A stretch of DNA of 64,000 bases from Kurthia senegalensis (GTDB lineage: Bacteria; Bacillota; Bacilli; Bacillales_A; Planococcaceae): the NCBI RefSeq assembly GCF_000285595.1, contig NZ_HE611067.1, positions 62,001 through 126,000 on the forward strand, in the 5' to 3' direction. Each line of letters starts with the position of its first letter. Within the stretch, counting starts at the first letter, position 1. The translations under genes and the position numbers were made by a program. The notes under the pieces were generated by a model. The model saw only the letters and a list, made by a program, of their open reading frames with translations. It did not search any database and was not told the DNA's origin. Positions 51,657 through 60,928 of this stretch are shown one piece after another.

Positions 51657-54326
51657 CTATACCTTCTTCACTTCATATTTCGATTTTGAGAACTTCGGTT
51701 TTGAAATAACCATTTTTTCACGATTGCTCGTATTCACAATCATCAAACGATTATCTGTCGCTTGAGATTTTTTCGTAATCGCATTATAAAATTCTTCAAA
51801 TTGAATAGCATGGCTTACTTCTAAATTGTTTAAGCGATGTCCTTGTCGTACAGAAGATAAAATTTCATATAGGCGATAGTCTAAATCGATAAAATACTCC
51901 TCAAAACCAATCTTCATCGTCGGAACGAATCTCGTCAGTACATCTCCATCCATTTGACCGTAGAAATCTTCATTAACTGAAGGTTCTAACGAAACAGGTA
52001 TAGCGGTGCGGAATTCTCGATTTAAGTCATTATTTAAATAAATGAAATGATCTTCTGGCGAACCTCTCCATTTGAAAACAATTTGTTCAAGCTGCTCAAA
52101 TAATTCGCCCATCGTTTCTTCATCACCAACTAAGTAGCTATATAAATAGTTCACATACTGGTCAAAAAGAGATGATACTTGACTGTCCATAAGCTTTTGT
52201 AGACGAATACCAAAGCGTGCTAATTCAACAAGTTTATTTTCTAAGATGGCTTTCTTAATCGGTTTTTCAAATGGTTCAATAACGCTTCCAAATTTTTCTT
52301 GGAAATAGCTATACACGTCCATGCTCAATAAAACATTCGTAATGAATTCATCTTTCGCTGCCGATTTTTCTTTTAATGGATCATTGTTGCTCATCGTCGC
52401 AAGTGTCGTCGAACGCTTCGGATGCGCAAACATTAAATTAGGCAACGTATTCGTTAAATCAATTGCCGTACGCTGTTCATCTTGTTCTTGCTCCACTGGA
52501 ACGAGTAAACTAAAAATGAATTCATTGTACGTACGCGTCGAAATAAACAGTTTATCTTTAAAAATACCGTAAACTAAATACTGTACAATTTGTCGCTGAA
52601 CGCGTTCATTTTGTAAAAGTTCATAATTTAAATGCGCTGCTGTCACGATGCCATTTTCCATATCTTCTTTCCACGTTTGATAAAACATATTTTCTGCTGT
52701 CGGCGCAACAATTTTCGTTAATATTTTCTGGAATAAGTTTGACTCTACACGTTCTTTCGTTAATTCATAATTTTTCTCTTGTGAAAAATCAAGCACATGA
52801 CAACATGGCATCGTATCACTTGAACTACTCGTTGAGGCTTGATCAAAAATATTAATTTCTTCGATAAAATGACAGAAAGTCGCAAATTGCTGCTTCTCTT
52901 TTTCATACGTATAGAAATTGTGTAATACCCCTAAATTAATCGCAATAAGTAGATGTTTATCTGCTTTTTGTCCATCATTAAATCCTTGTAGTAACTGCTC
53001 AAGTGTTTCAAGATTCGATTTCGTACGGCTTTTTGAAACCGTTGCATCGTTATGAATGATAAAATCTTCAACAAGTTCTGGATAATTTTCATTTATATAT
53101 GCTAATAAATGACTTTTCCCATCTCCAGCTGAACCACAAAGTAAAATTAATTGTGGCTCTTGTTGTTCTTTTACGCGTTCTAGTGTTTCAATTAATTTCT
53201 CTTCAATCGGACGTTTCACGTGCATATAATTTTGAAGATGCCCAAAATGATTAGCATGAACGACCGCATCCGGCGCCGAAGTTAATAATACTTTTGCTTG
53301 TTGCAAAAACTTGCTGAACCGTTTTCGTTTTTCAACAACAGGCACTTCCAACGCAATAGGGCCCACTTGTTGTTCGCTAATCGCTTCCTCTTCATGAACA
53401 ATTGAAGGTTCTTCATCTACACTTTCTTCTGTAGCGACTACTTGATCATCTTGAATAGATAATGCGTCTGCATACAAACTTTTAAATAAATAAACAAAAT
53501 TATTAAATGTCGCTTGAACGAGTTGCTTCGGTAAATTTTTATTCGTCACTTGCATTTCTAACGTATTAATTACTTGATGAACGATTGCCTTCTCTTTCGC
53601 CTCAAGTCCAAATGATTCTAATTCATCCCAAACTTCTTTTAATGCCTTCGATTGGAAGCTTGCAAATGTTAGCGGTTTTCGTTGTTGCTTCGCTGCTAAA
53701 TAATGCATTTTTGTATAAGCTAATGGACGAAGCAATTTACTTATCGAATTAAACAATGCCGACGTATTATACGACATTTTACTTTTAACATTTTCTAAAT
53801 CTAAATCCGCTTCTAGTTCATGATGAATTAAAAATTCACACCAAAATTTATTTAATTGTCTTTCTGGTATTTTTTGAATTTCAACAACTTGAAAAGCAGG
53901 CGTCTTTATAAACTCATACTCGTAATCTTTCGTTGAATCTTGTTTCAACATAGATTCCATCAGTTGCTCAGATTCTTTAATAACGACAAGCATAAAAGAG
54001 GACTGTAGCGTTTCATAGTAATGGTCATAGGCTTCTACTAATCGATGAGACGCTTCTTTTATTTCTGTAGATAGAACGAATTTTTTTGATACAATTCGCC
54101 ATTTATCTATAACTTCTAACGCATTAAAATCTTTTTTCGACCAATGTGCAACATCTGCTAATCCGCTATAGGTCTCCCAATACATTTGTGCTAATTGATT
54201 TAATACATCTTCTACTAGCGGTAGTGCACCTTCTACGTCATGCTTCGTTTTTTCTGTTATAAAATCATAATTATATGTAAATGTTGCTAATTGATTCTGT
54301 TGTACGAATCGATTCCAAATTTCCAT
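51657..54326 (-). CDS. dptF: DptF-like P-loop ATPase of the Dnd restriction system
   Basis: An 889-residue protein. The Walker A LILLCGSAGDGKSHLLAY lies at about residue 395-412 and is followed by FIIHNDATVSKSRTKSNLET and HLLIAINLGVLHNF, both matching DptF (dnd-associated protein 3, which has GSSGDGKS and INIGMLGNY). Before that core stand about 300 helical residues and an acidic linker (ATEESVDEEPSIVHEEEAIS near 300-330), absent from the DptF proteins of about 550 residues that I know. ATG 54326 has AAAAGGAG seven bases upstream. First gene of the dptFGH operon. DptF acts with G and H; the modification genes dndBCDE are not present here. Confidence 0.75.
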   Translation of the reverse strand: MEIWNRFVQQNQLATFTYNYDFITEKTKHDVEGALPLVEDVLNQLAQMYWETYSGLADVAHWSKKDFNALEVIDKWRIVSKKFVLSTEIKEASHRLVEAYDHYYETLQSSFMLVVIKESEQLMESMLKQDSTKDYEYEFIKTPAFQVVEIQKIPERQLNKFWCEFLIHHELEADLDLENVKSKMSYNTSALFNSISKLLRPLAYTKMHYLAAKQQRKPLTFASFQSKALKEVWDELESFGLEAKEKAIVHQVINTLEMQVTNKNLPKQLVQATFNNFVYLFKSLYADALSIQDDQVVATEESVDEEPSIVHEEEAISEQQVGPIALEVPVVEKRKRFSKFLQQAKVLLTSAPDAVVHANHFGHLQNYMHVKRPIEEKLIETLERVKEQQEPQLILLCGSAGDGKSHLLAYINENYPELVEDFIIHNDATVSKSRTKSNLETLEQLLQGFNDGQKADKHLLIAINLGVLHNFYTYEKEKQQFATFCHFIEEINIFDQASTSSSSDTMPCCHVLDFSQEKNYELTKERVESNLFQKILTKIVAPTAENMFYQTWKEDMENGIVTAAHLNYELLQNERVQRQIVQYLVYGIFKDKLFISTRTYNEFIFSLLVPVEQEQDEQRTAIDLTNTLPNLMFAHPKRSTTLATMSNNDPLKEKSAAKDEFITNVLLSMDVYSYFQEKFGSVIEPFEKPIKKAILENKLVELARFGIRLQKLMDSQVSSLFDQYVNYLYSYLVGDEETMGELFEQLEQIVFKWRGSPEDHFIYLNNDLNREFRTAIPVSLEPSVNEDFYGQMDGDVLTRFVPTMKIGFEEYFIDLDYRLYEILSSVRQGHRLNNLEVSHAIQFEEFYNAITKKSQATDNRLMIVNTSNREKMVISKPKFSKSKYEVKKV

Positions 54327-54709
54327 GATGAAACTCCTTTTAATCAACCATTTTATTTTCTATAGCTATATTACGCTTACAAATTTTATTTTCTGCTGTT
54401 TATCAATAATTCAATTTACTCACACAAATAATACATAAACTGCTTGTTTACGTATATTTTTACATAAAAACAGCTTTTTGCAGTTCTATTATACCATCAT
54501 TTTTTAAAAAAATTCCTTTGAATCCCCTATTAATAGTAATTTTTCCCGTTTAATGAAAAAATTTTTTCATTCCAAAAACTGATTCCCTACAAACAATAGC
54601 ATTTCCAAACATTTTAAAATAAAAAAAGAGACACGCTCCTTCACGTATCTCTCATCACTTTTATAATATCATAAAATTATAAAATACCTTTATATCAATA
54701 AAAAACGAG
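54327..54709. other. AT-rich intergenic region
   Basis: No gene. It contains the promoter of the dpt operon on the minus strand and the terminator of the following gene at 54621-54652. Confidence 0.5.
54621..54652 (-). terminator. Terminator of the DUF2247-like gene
   Basis: On the minus strand AGAGATACGT-like and ACGTGTCTCT-like arms pair with one bulge, followed by seven Ts (plus-strand A run at 54621-54627). Confidence 0.65.
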
Positions 54710-55312
54710 CTAATACGTCGCAATAAATTGTTCATATTCTTGCAAATAGTCTTGCCATAATTTCATAAAATATGTTTTATTTCGTTCATTTACTTCGTAT
54801 GTAACGACCATTCTACGCAAACTTTCAGCTATTTCTGATGGTACTCTGAAATCCCAAATCAGATCATAAATCTTGCCACTATAATTAATTGGATCAAGTA
54901 AACCTTCTCTATCCTTGCTGTCATTATACGCATCGGGGTGTTCAAACAACCAACGTAGCGCGGCGTATAAATAAATGTTTTTGCATCGTAAAATGAAGGC
55001 TGGTTGCGTTAAACAGTCACTTTGTACAATGTGTTGCTCTTTTAATTGTGGCAGCAACGCTTCAACTTGTCTTTCTTCTCCTTTGAAAAGAGACGCTAGT
55101 AAAAATAATACGTCCGCTGCATGTTCATCATTTGAAACTGCCTGTTCGGCTCGTTTAATGAGTGTTCGGGGCGAAATATAACGACTTTCATATCCCCAAT
55201 ACAATTCCGTCCAACTGAGTTGGGTGATCCCTTCTAGAAACTCAATTGGGATGTCCATTCTTAATACATTGATAGGTTTTGTTTGTATGAATTCTTCATC
55301 ATTTGTCCACAT
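54710..55312 (-). CDS. DUF2247-like protein
   Basis: A 200-residue soluble protein related along its length to the gene at 15625: NVLRMDIPIEFLEGITQLSW, TELYWGYESRYIS, ILRCKNIYLYAALRWLFEHP and a VNERNKTYFMKLWQDY end. It has no signal peptide or catalytic motif. AGAGGA precedes ATG 55312. Here no toxin fragment is beside it; its neighbours are the dpt operon and the dlt operon. Family members are usually found with polymorphic toxins, so an orphan immunity gene is the best guess. Confidence 0.7.
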   Translation of the reverse strand: MWTNDEEFIQTKPINVLRMDIPIEFLEGITQLSWTELYWGYESRYISPRTLIKRAEQAVSNDEHAADVLFLLASLFKGEERQVEALLPQLKEQHIVQSDCLTQPAFILRCKNIYLYAALRWLFEHPDAYNDSKDREGLLDPINYSGKIYDLIWDFRVPSEIAESLRRMVVTYEVNERNKTYFMKLWQDYLQEYEQFIATY

Positions 55313-55974
55313 TTACATTCCTCTTTTTCTATCGATTTGATATGAGTTTCTTCTATTTAAATGGCATTTATCTGGCATGTTAAAAATCGATTGCTTTTCC
55401 TCTTTTAGTTTACACGAACCTTAAACTTTTCTTAAACTTTTCTTAAACTTTTCTTTCTTTTTTATAAACAATGCGTATAAAAGCAACCTCACCTCTTTTT
55501 CTGCGTTAAAATGAGTATAGCTTAGTTCTTACATGCTCTCGTAAAAATAAATGTTTAAGAACTCTTTCATATCGAAAAATGTTTCATTTATTAGATAAAC
55601 GTTTTCAAAATGTTGATGAAGGGAAATAATAGTCGATATTTTTCTTGTAACTACTATATTAAACAAATTATATACATCGCCTCATTTGAAAACAACCGTA
55701 GAGATATTTTTTAAACATCGGATTTTTTACTATTTTTAAATTAGGTCCAAAAAATCATTTAATTCATTTTTTACCTAATATAATTACAATTAAATCCATT
55801 TTTAATTGCTTTTTTATCGTTTTTACAAGTTTTTTTAGAAAAATATGTGAAAATTAGTATAGTTTTTATTATTACAATACTTTTACTTTATGTGTGGATT
55901 TTTACTATTATTACTTTTATGTTACGATAGTGAAAGTTTCAAGCAATATTTGGAAATATAAAGGAGAATCGAAC
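55313..55974. other. Long leader region of the dlt operon
   Basis: About 660 AT-rich bases without a gene. It contains a triple 11-base direct repeat (55421-55453). AAAGGAG for dltX lies at 55960-55966. A clear promoter could not be chosen among many weak AT-rich candidates. Confidence 0.5.
55421..55453. repeat. Three tandem TTAAACTTTTC units
   Basis: Three exact 11-base units in a row. An 11-base period is the spacing at which OmpR-family regulators such as PhoP and WalR bind direct repeats, and TTAAAC is close to the PhoP half-site. It lies 110 bases upstream of the minus-strand gene at 54710 and about 520 bases upstream of dltX. A regulatory role is inferred; replication slippage is the simple alternative. 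Confidence 0.7.
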
Positions 55975-56112
55975 GTGGACAGCAAAAAATTTCCCTCTTG
56001 GATTGTATTTGCAAGTAATACGTTATTGTACACAGTCATTTTAATCGTACTGCTGTATTTATATCATTACAAAGACATTCAAGGAGGCTCGTTTATTTAC
56101 AATGAATTCTAA
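55975..56112 (+). CDS. dltX: DltX, D-Ala-teichoic acid incorporation protein
   Basis: A 45-residue single-pass membrane protein beginning MDSKKFPSWIVFASNT, with a segment LLYTVILIVLLYLY and the conserved C-terminal FIYNEF, the motif shown to act in D-alanine transfer with DltB and DltD. GTG 55975 is chosen because AAAGGAG lies nine bases before. Its end overlaps the start of dltA. First gene of dltXABCD. Confidence 0.93.
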   Translation: MDSKKFPSWIVFASNTLLYTVILIVLLYLYHYKDIQGGSFIYNEF

Positions 56113-57598
56113 CGTGGACAACAAACTAACACTCAGCGACATTACAAAATGGACAAAACAGTTTCCTGAGCGCCTAGTGTACCAAACGAAAGAGCGAAAT
56201 TACACGTATGGTGAATTAGGCGAACAATCAAATAAGATCGCTAGTTATTTACAACAAACTATTTCTACACCGAAACCAATCGTCGTTTTTGGTGACTTAC
56301 AATTTGAAATGGTTGCCGCATTTGTCGGTATATCGAAAGCCGGACTTCCGTATATTCCGATTTCTTCTGATACGCCACAAGATCGCCTGCAACTTATTTT
56401 ACAAACAGCCGAACCTGCGCTCATCATTCGTGTAGATGAACAAAAAGAAATAAATAGTACGATTCCACAAATGACGTATACACAATTACTTCAGTTTGAT
56501 GGTACAGTTGAGACCGAATTTACAGGTGTACAACGAGATGATACGTACTACATTATTTTTACTTCTGGCACGACAGGTGTACCGAAAGGTGTGCAAATTA
56601 GTCATGCGAACTTAAGTAGTTTCGTCAACTGGATGTTGACAGACTTTGATTTAAAAGAAGGCGCAAACTATTTAGCACAAGCTGCCTATTCGTTCGATTT
56701 ATCTGTAATGGGTCTATACCCTGCACTCGCTTCTGGAAGTATTCTTTCACCGCTAAAAAAAGAAGAAACAGCCAACTTCAAGCAATTGTTCGCAAGACTT
56801 CCTGAGCTATCGATTGAAAATTGGATTTCAACACCTTCTTTCATCGATATTTGTTTAATGGAAACGACATTTGATGCCGAACATTATCCGACGATTAGCC
56901 ATTTCCTATTTTGTGGTGAAGAGTTAACACATGCGACGGCAACGCTGCTACACGAGCGCTTCCCACAAGCTAAAATTTTTAATACGTACGGCCCTACAGA
57001 AGCAACCGTTGCGATTTCAGGGGTTGAGATTACACAAGACGTACTCGATACGTATAAGCGTTTACCAATTGGTTACGTCAAATCAGACTCTCGTATCATC
57101 ATCGATGAAGAAACGAGAGAAATCAATATCGTAGGTCCTACTATTTCAAAAGGGTATTTAAACAACCCTACAAAAACAAAAGAAGCTTTCTTTGAATTTG
57201 AAGGACAACCTGCTTATCATACAGGTGATGCGGGTTCTCTTGACGAAAAGGGGTTACTGTTTTACGAAGGTCGTATTGACTTCCAAGTGAAGTTACACGG
57301 TTACCGTATTGAATTAGAAGAGGTCGAACATCATTTAGCACAATGTGCGTACGTTAAACATGCGATTGTCATTCCGAAATGGCAAGATCATAAAGTACAG
57401 CAGCTCATTGCCGTTGTGATCCCAGAAAACTCACCTTTTGAAAAGCCTTTCCAATTAACGAAAGCGATTCGTGAAGAAGTAGCCCAAACATTAATGGATT
57501 ATATGATTCCGAAACGTTTCATATACAAAGAAACGTTCCCTATGACACAAAATGGCAAAGTGGACCGTAAAGCATTACATGCTGAGGTGAATCAATGA
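56102..57598 (+). CDS. dltA: D-alanine--D-alanyl carrier protein ligase
   Basis: A 498-residue adenylating enzyme that activates D-alanine with ATP and loads it on DltC. Motifs: TSGTTGVPKG at 154-163, the A5-type FNTYGPTEAT near 293-302, TGD in YHTGDAGS, and VKLHGYRIELEEVE with the hinge region; the catalytic lysine is in NGKVDRKAL. ATG 56102 overlaps the end of dltX by 11 bases; AAGGAGG lies 14 bases before, a rather long spacing. A GTG at 56114 is a possible alternative. Confidence 0.97.
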   Translation: MNSNVDNKLTLSDITKWTKQFPERLVYQTKERNYTYGELGEQSNKIASYLQQTISTPKPIVVFGDLQFEMVAAFVGISKAGLPYIPISSDTPQDRLQLILQTAEPALIIRVDEQKEINSTIPQMTYTQLLQFDGTVETEFTGVQRDDTYYIIFTSGTTGVPKGVQISHANLSSFVNWMLTDFDLKEGANYLAQAAYSFDLSVMGLYPALASGSILSPLKKEETANFKQLFARLPELSIENWISTPSFIDICLMETTFDAEHYPTISHFLFCGEELTHATATLLHERFPQAKIFNTYGPTEATVAISGVEITQDVLDTYKRLPIGYVKSDSRIIIDEETREINIVGPTISKGYLNNPTKTKEAFFEFEGQPAYHTGDAGSLDEKGLLFYEGRIDFQVKLHGYRIELEEVEHHLAQCAYVKHAIVIPKWQDHKVQQLIAVVIPENSPFEKPFQLTKAIREEVAQTLMDYMIPKRFIYKETFPMTQNGKVDRKALHAEVNQ

Positions 57599-58800
57599 TT
57601 GATCAAATTCCCTCACTCATTCCATATGCAAACCCGATTTACTTTGCTTATGTGCTCATCGCACTCATTCCATTAATCGCTTATATGCTTTGGAAAGAAA
57701 AACGATTACCTTGGTATCAAAGTATCGTTACGCTTGTCTTTCTTTATATAAGCTTTGGTGGTAGCAGTTGGAAACAAGGTGTCGCACTCATTCTTTATGT
57801 CGTATGGCAAACCGTATTAGTCGCACTTTATCAAAAGTATCGCCAAAAGCATAATCAAAGTGGCGTCTTTTATGCGAGTATCATTTTAGCTATATTACCG
57901 CTATTTTTAACGAAATTATTCCCGGTATTCGATTTCCACATTTCATTCATCGGGTTTTTAGGTATTTCCTATTTAACATTTAAAAGTGTACAAGTAATTA
58001 TTGAATTCCGTGATGGTGTATTAAAAACATATAAAATATGGGATTACATTCGTTTCTTACTATTCTTCCCAACGATTTCATCCGGTCCAATCGATCGCTT
58101 CCGCCGCTTCCAAAAAGAGTTGCATAACGCACCTTTACGTAGCGACTACGCTGATTTATTAAAATTAGGTGTACATCGTATTTTTATCGGTTTTTTATAT
58201 AAATTCATTATTGGCTACTATTTAGGTACACTCGCTCTTCCTCACTTAGAGAAAGCAGCACTAGATGGCGGTCTGCTATCATGGCAAATGCTTTTATACA
58301 TGTATGGATACAGCTTATTCCTATTCTTTGACTTCGCCGGATATAGCCTTTTTGCAGTCGGTGTTAGTAATTTAATGGGGTATAAAACACCAATGAACTT
58401 TAATAAGCCATTCGCTTCTTGGAACATTAAAGAGTTCTGGAATCGTTGGCATATCTCGCTCTCTACATGGTTCAGAGACTATGTATACATGCGTTTAATG
58501 TTCTTACTCGTGAAGAAAAAATTATTCAAGAGCCGCGTCGTTGCTTCTAACATCGGCTACTTTGGACTATTTTTACTTATGGGCTTCTGGCACGGGTTCA
58601 CGTGGTTCTACATCTTATACGGTGTATTCCATGCAACAGCTATTTGTGTGAATGACTGGTGGCTTCGCCTCAAGAAAAAACACAAAAACTGGCCGTCTAA
58701 TAAGTGGACACATGCACTAGCAGTCGTCGTAACATTCCACGTCGTTTGTGCAAGCTTCCTTATTTTCTCAGGTATTTTAGACAAATTATTTTTTAATTAA
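57595..58800 (+). CDS. dltB: D-alanyl transfer protein DltB (MBOAT family)
   Basis: A 401-residue multi-pass MBOAT acyltransferase that helps carry D-alanine across the membrane. The family motifs are WNRWHISLSTWFRDYVYMRL (His286) and GFWHGFTWFYILYG (His333, the likely catalytic histidine). Start ATGA overlaps dltA's stop by four bases, giving coupled translation. Confidence 0.97.
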   Translation: MIDQIPSLIPYANPIYFAYVLIALIPLIAYMLWKEKRLPWYQSIVTLVFLYISFGGSSWKQGVALILYVVWQTVLVALYQKYRQKHNQSGVFYASIILAILPLFLTKLFPVFDFHISFIGFLGISYLTFKSVQVIIEFRDGVLKTYKIWDYIRFLLFFPTISSGPIDRFRRFQKELHNAPLRSDYADLLKLGVHRIFIGFLYKFIIGYYLGTLALPHLEKAALDGGLLSWQMLLYMYGYSLFLFFDFAGYSLFAVGVSNLMGYKTPMNFNKPFASWNIKEFWNRWHISLSTWFRDYVYMRLMFLLVKKKLFKSRVVASNIGYFGLFLLMGFWHGFTWFYILYGVFHATAICVNDWWLRLKKKHKNWPSNKWTHALAVVVTFHVVCASFLIFSGILDKLFFN

Positions 58801-58817
58801 AGGAGATTGAATTTACA

Positions 58818-59045
58818 ATGGAAGAAACATTATTATCAATTATTGAAGAAGTAACAGGTGCGGACGTTCGTGACGACCTTGATTTAGATTTATATGAAGA
58901 AGGTATTTTAGATTCATTCGGTACTGTACAAATTTTAGTAGAAATCGATTCTCAACTTGGCATCCAAGTACCCGTTTCAGACTTTGAACGTGAAGAATGG
59001 CGTACCCCAAATAAAATCATCGCAACTGTTAAGAGCCTAGCTTAA
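58818..59045 (+). CDS. dltC: D-alanyl carrier protein
   Basis: A 75-residue acyl-carrier-like protein with the phosphopantetheine attachment Ser33 in ILDSFGTV. Acidic four-helix layout, normal size. AAAGGAG precedes ATG 58818. Carries D-alanine between DltA and the membrane proteins. Confidence 0.96.
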   Translation: MEETLLSIIEEVTGADVRDDLDLDLYEEGILDSFGTVQILVEIDSQLGIQVPVSDFEREEWRTPNKIIATVKSLA

Positions 59046-59046
59046 C

Positions 59047-60291
59047 ATGAAGAAAAAGCTGTTCTTTGCCTTTGGACCTGTATTAATCGCCTTTATAATC
59101 GTTGCTTGTATTTTTCTTACGCCAACTAAAACGACGATAAAAAATGACCATCTTATTGAAGTGGCAAGTAGTTCACTATCTAGCTCGGTCGTTCAAGGGA
59201 CTACTTTTACAAACTCAGCACTTGCGTCTAATCAGTATTTACCAATGTTTGGTTCATCTGAATTAAAACGATTCAGTGCGTTTCATCCATCGGTACTCGC
59301 TTACAAATATAATCGCCCGTACACACCTTTTTTAATCGGTGATGCCGGCACGCAATCGTTAACACATTTCTCGATTATGAATAGTAATGAGAAACAGTTA
59401 GCACATAAAAAAATGGTCTTCATTATTTCTCCTCAATGGTTCGTACCTAAAGGGATTAAAGACGATTACTTTGAAGCCCATTTTTCAAAATTACAATTGT
59501 ACAACTGGTTAACGACAACGCAGCACGTAACAACGTACGATCAATACTATGCGAATCGTTTGTTACAGTTTAAAAATATTGAAAACTCAGCGAAGTTAAC
59601 AACGTTGCTTGAACAAGTGGCAGATGGGCAAGCATTATCTAAAAAACAAAAGAATAGCTTGAAACTTGAGCGTCAATTGTTAGATAAAGAAGATATGCTT
59701 TTCGGTTCTGTGTCGACGTTATTTGATAGTAATCTCGATAAAATTCATTCGTATGAACACGATTTACCTGCTAAAGCAGACAGTAATGAATGGGTTAAAA
59801 TTGCCGATAAGATCGGTGCAAAAAATACATCTAACAACGAATTAGGCATCATCAATTCATTTTATAACAAAAACTTACGTGGACATCTGAAAAACTTAAA
59901 AGGAAAACAAGCAGATTGGGACTATACGAAAGGTCCAGAATTTGCAGATTTCCAACTCGTCTTACAACAAATGGCGAAACAAGACTCAGATGTGTTATTC
60001 ATCATTCCACCAATCAATGAGAAGTGGACGAATTATACGGGGTTATCACAAGAAATGATTCAAAACTTTGCGAAAAAAATCACGTTGCAATTGAATAGCC
60101 AAGGCTTTGAAAATGTCGCAGATTATACGACAAATGCAGCGGAACCTTATTTCATGCAAGATACGATTCATTTAGGTTGGAAAGGTTGGATTAACGTCGA
60201 CCATTCTTTACAACATTTCTTAAAAAATGATACGAAGCCGACTTATCATTTAGACGACTATTATTTAACAGAAGAATGGCAACAATCGTAA
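59047..60291 (+). CDS. dltD: D-alanyl-lipoteichoic acid transfer protein DltD
   Basis: A 414-residue protein with one N-terminal membrane segment and an extracellular SGNH/GDSL-like domain. The catalytic Ser70 lies in FGSSELKR, and the C-terminal Asp and His are in DTIHLGWKGW. It transfers D-alanine to teichoic acid outside the membrane. ATG 59047 follows the dltC stop by one base. Confidence 0.96.
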   Translation: MKKKLFFAFGPVLIAFIIVACIFLTPTKTTIKNDHLIEVASSSLSSSVVQGTTFTNSALASNQYLPMFGSSELKRFSAFHPSVLAYKYNRPYTPFLIGDAGTQSLTHFSIMNSNEKQLAHKKMVFIISPQWFVPKGIKDDYFEAHFSKLQLYNWLTTTQHVTTYDQYYANRLLQFKNIENSAKLTTLLEQVADGQALSKKQKNSLKLERQLLDKEDMLFGSVSTLFDSNLDKIHSYEHDLPAKADSNEWVKIADKIGAKNTSNNELGIINSFYNKNLRGHLKNLKGKQADWDYTKGPEFADFQLVLQQMAKQDSDVLFIIPPINEKWTNYTGLSQEMIQNFAKKITLQLNSQGFENVADYTTNAAEPYFMQDTIHLGWKGWINVDHSLQHFLKNDTKPTYHLDDYYLTEEWQQS

Positions 60292-60304
60292 TAACGCTAA
60301 ACAC

Positions 60305-60347
60305 AAAAAGAACGTATTCGTTTCGTTGAGACGGATGCGTTCTTTTT
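60305..60347. terminator. Bidirectional terminator after dltD
   Basis: AAAAAGAACGTATTCGT (60305-60321) pairs with ACGGATGCGTTCTTTTT (60331-60347) with two G-T pairs and flanking A/T runs. Confidence 0.88.
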
Positions 60348-60351
60348 ATAA

Positions 60352-60918
60352 TTACCGAATAAATATAAAAATCAAGGCGGTCATCGTGACAGAAAGTAAC
60401 GCAATAATGCATGCCTCTATGACGTAATGCCTTGAAATACTCCAAAGCAGTAATAGCTTATTTTTAAATTGATTTTGATTCAACTTATATTGCAAGGAAC
60501 GTGTCGGTAAATAAAGGCGTTTGCGCGTTTTTTCAAATTGATAGTCTACGTTCCAACTATATTGATACAACCACTCTCCCATTAATTCATGGCTCTCACC
60601 TGTTGAAATTCCCTTCAATAACTTCGCATTATAATCGACAATACTCGAATGTACATATTTGTAATGTGCTTGAATAATGCCGTCAATTTGTTTTAAGGTC
60701 GATTCCAGTTGTACCGGATCCACTTGCTCATACTTCTTATATAAAAAAGGCTCTAATAAGCGAAAGACAGGCAAATAGACGACATTCAATTGTTCTTCTG
60801 TCACTTTCATTTTATATTGCACGTTAAAGGCCCCTGCAATCGATTTCCAACCGATATAAATCGACAAAAAAATGCCTAACCAGCTTAAAAATGTCCCAAT
60901 TTCTAATTGTAACAACAT
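60352..60918 (-). CDS. Membrane protein of unknown function
   Basis: A 188-residue protein with a segment at the N-terminus (IGTFLSWLGIFLSIYIGW), a long helical cytoplasmic or extracellular middle (EEQLNVVYLPVFRLLEPFLY, then FEKTRKRLYLP), and one C-terminal segment (YVIEACIIALLSVTMTALIF). ATG 60918 is chosen because GAGG lies a few bases before; a GTG at 60924 is inside that site. It lies immediately after the choloylglycine-hydrolase-type gene, so one operon. No family recognised. Confidence 0.7.
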   Translation of the reverse strand: MLLQLEIGTFLSWLGIFLSIYIGWKSIAGAFNVQYKMKVTEEQLNVVYLPVFRLLEPFLYKKYEQVDPVQLESTLKQIDGIIQAHYKYVHSSIVDYNAKLLKGISTGESHELMGEWLYQYSWNVDYQFEKTRKRLYLPTRSLQYKLNQNQFKNKLLLLWSISRHYVIEACIIALLSVTMTALIFIFIR

Positions 60919-60928
60919 ACACACCTCG

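Noticed and set aside
45063-54326. Reading the three-gene ATPase operon as a BREX or DISARM system
   Set aside because: No methyltransferase, PglZ phosphatase or Lon-like gene is present, and the DptF words (GSAGDGKS, INLGVLHN) and gene order fit DptFGH better.
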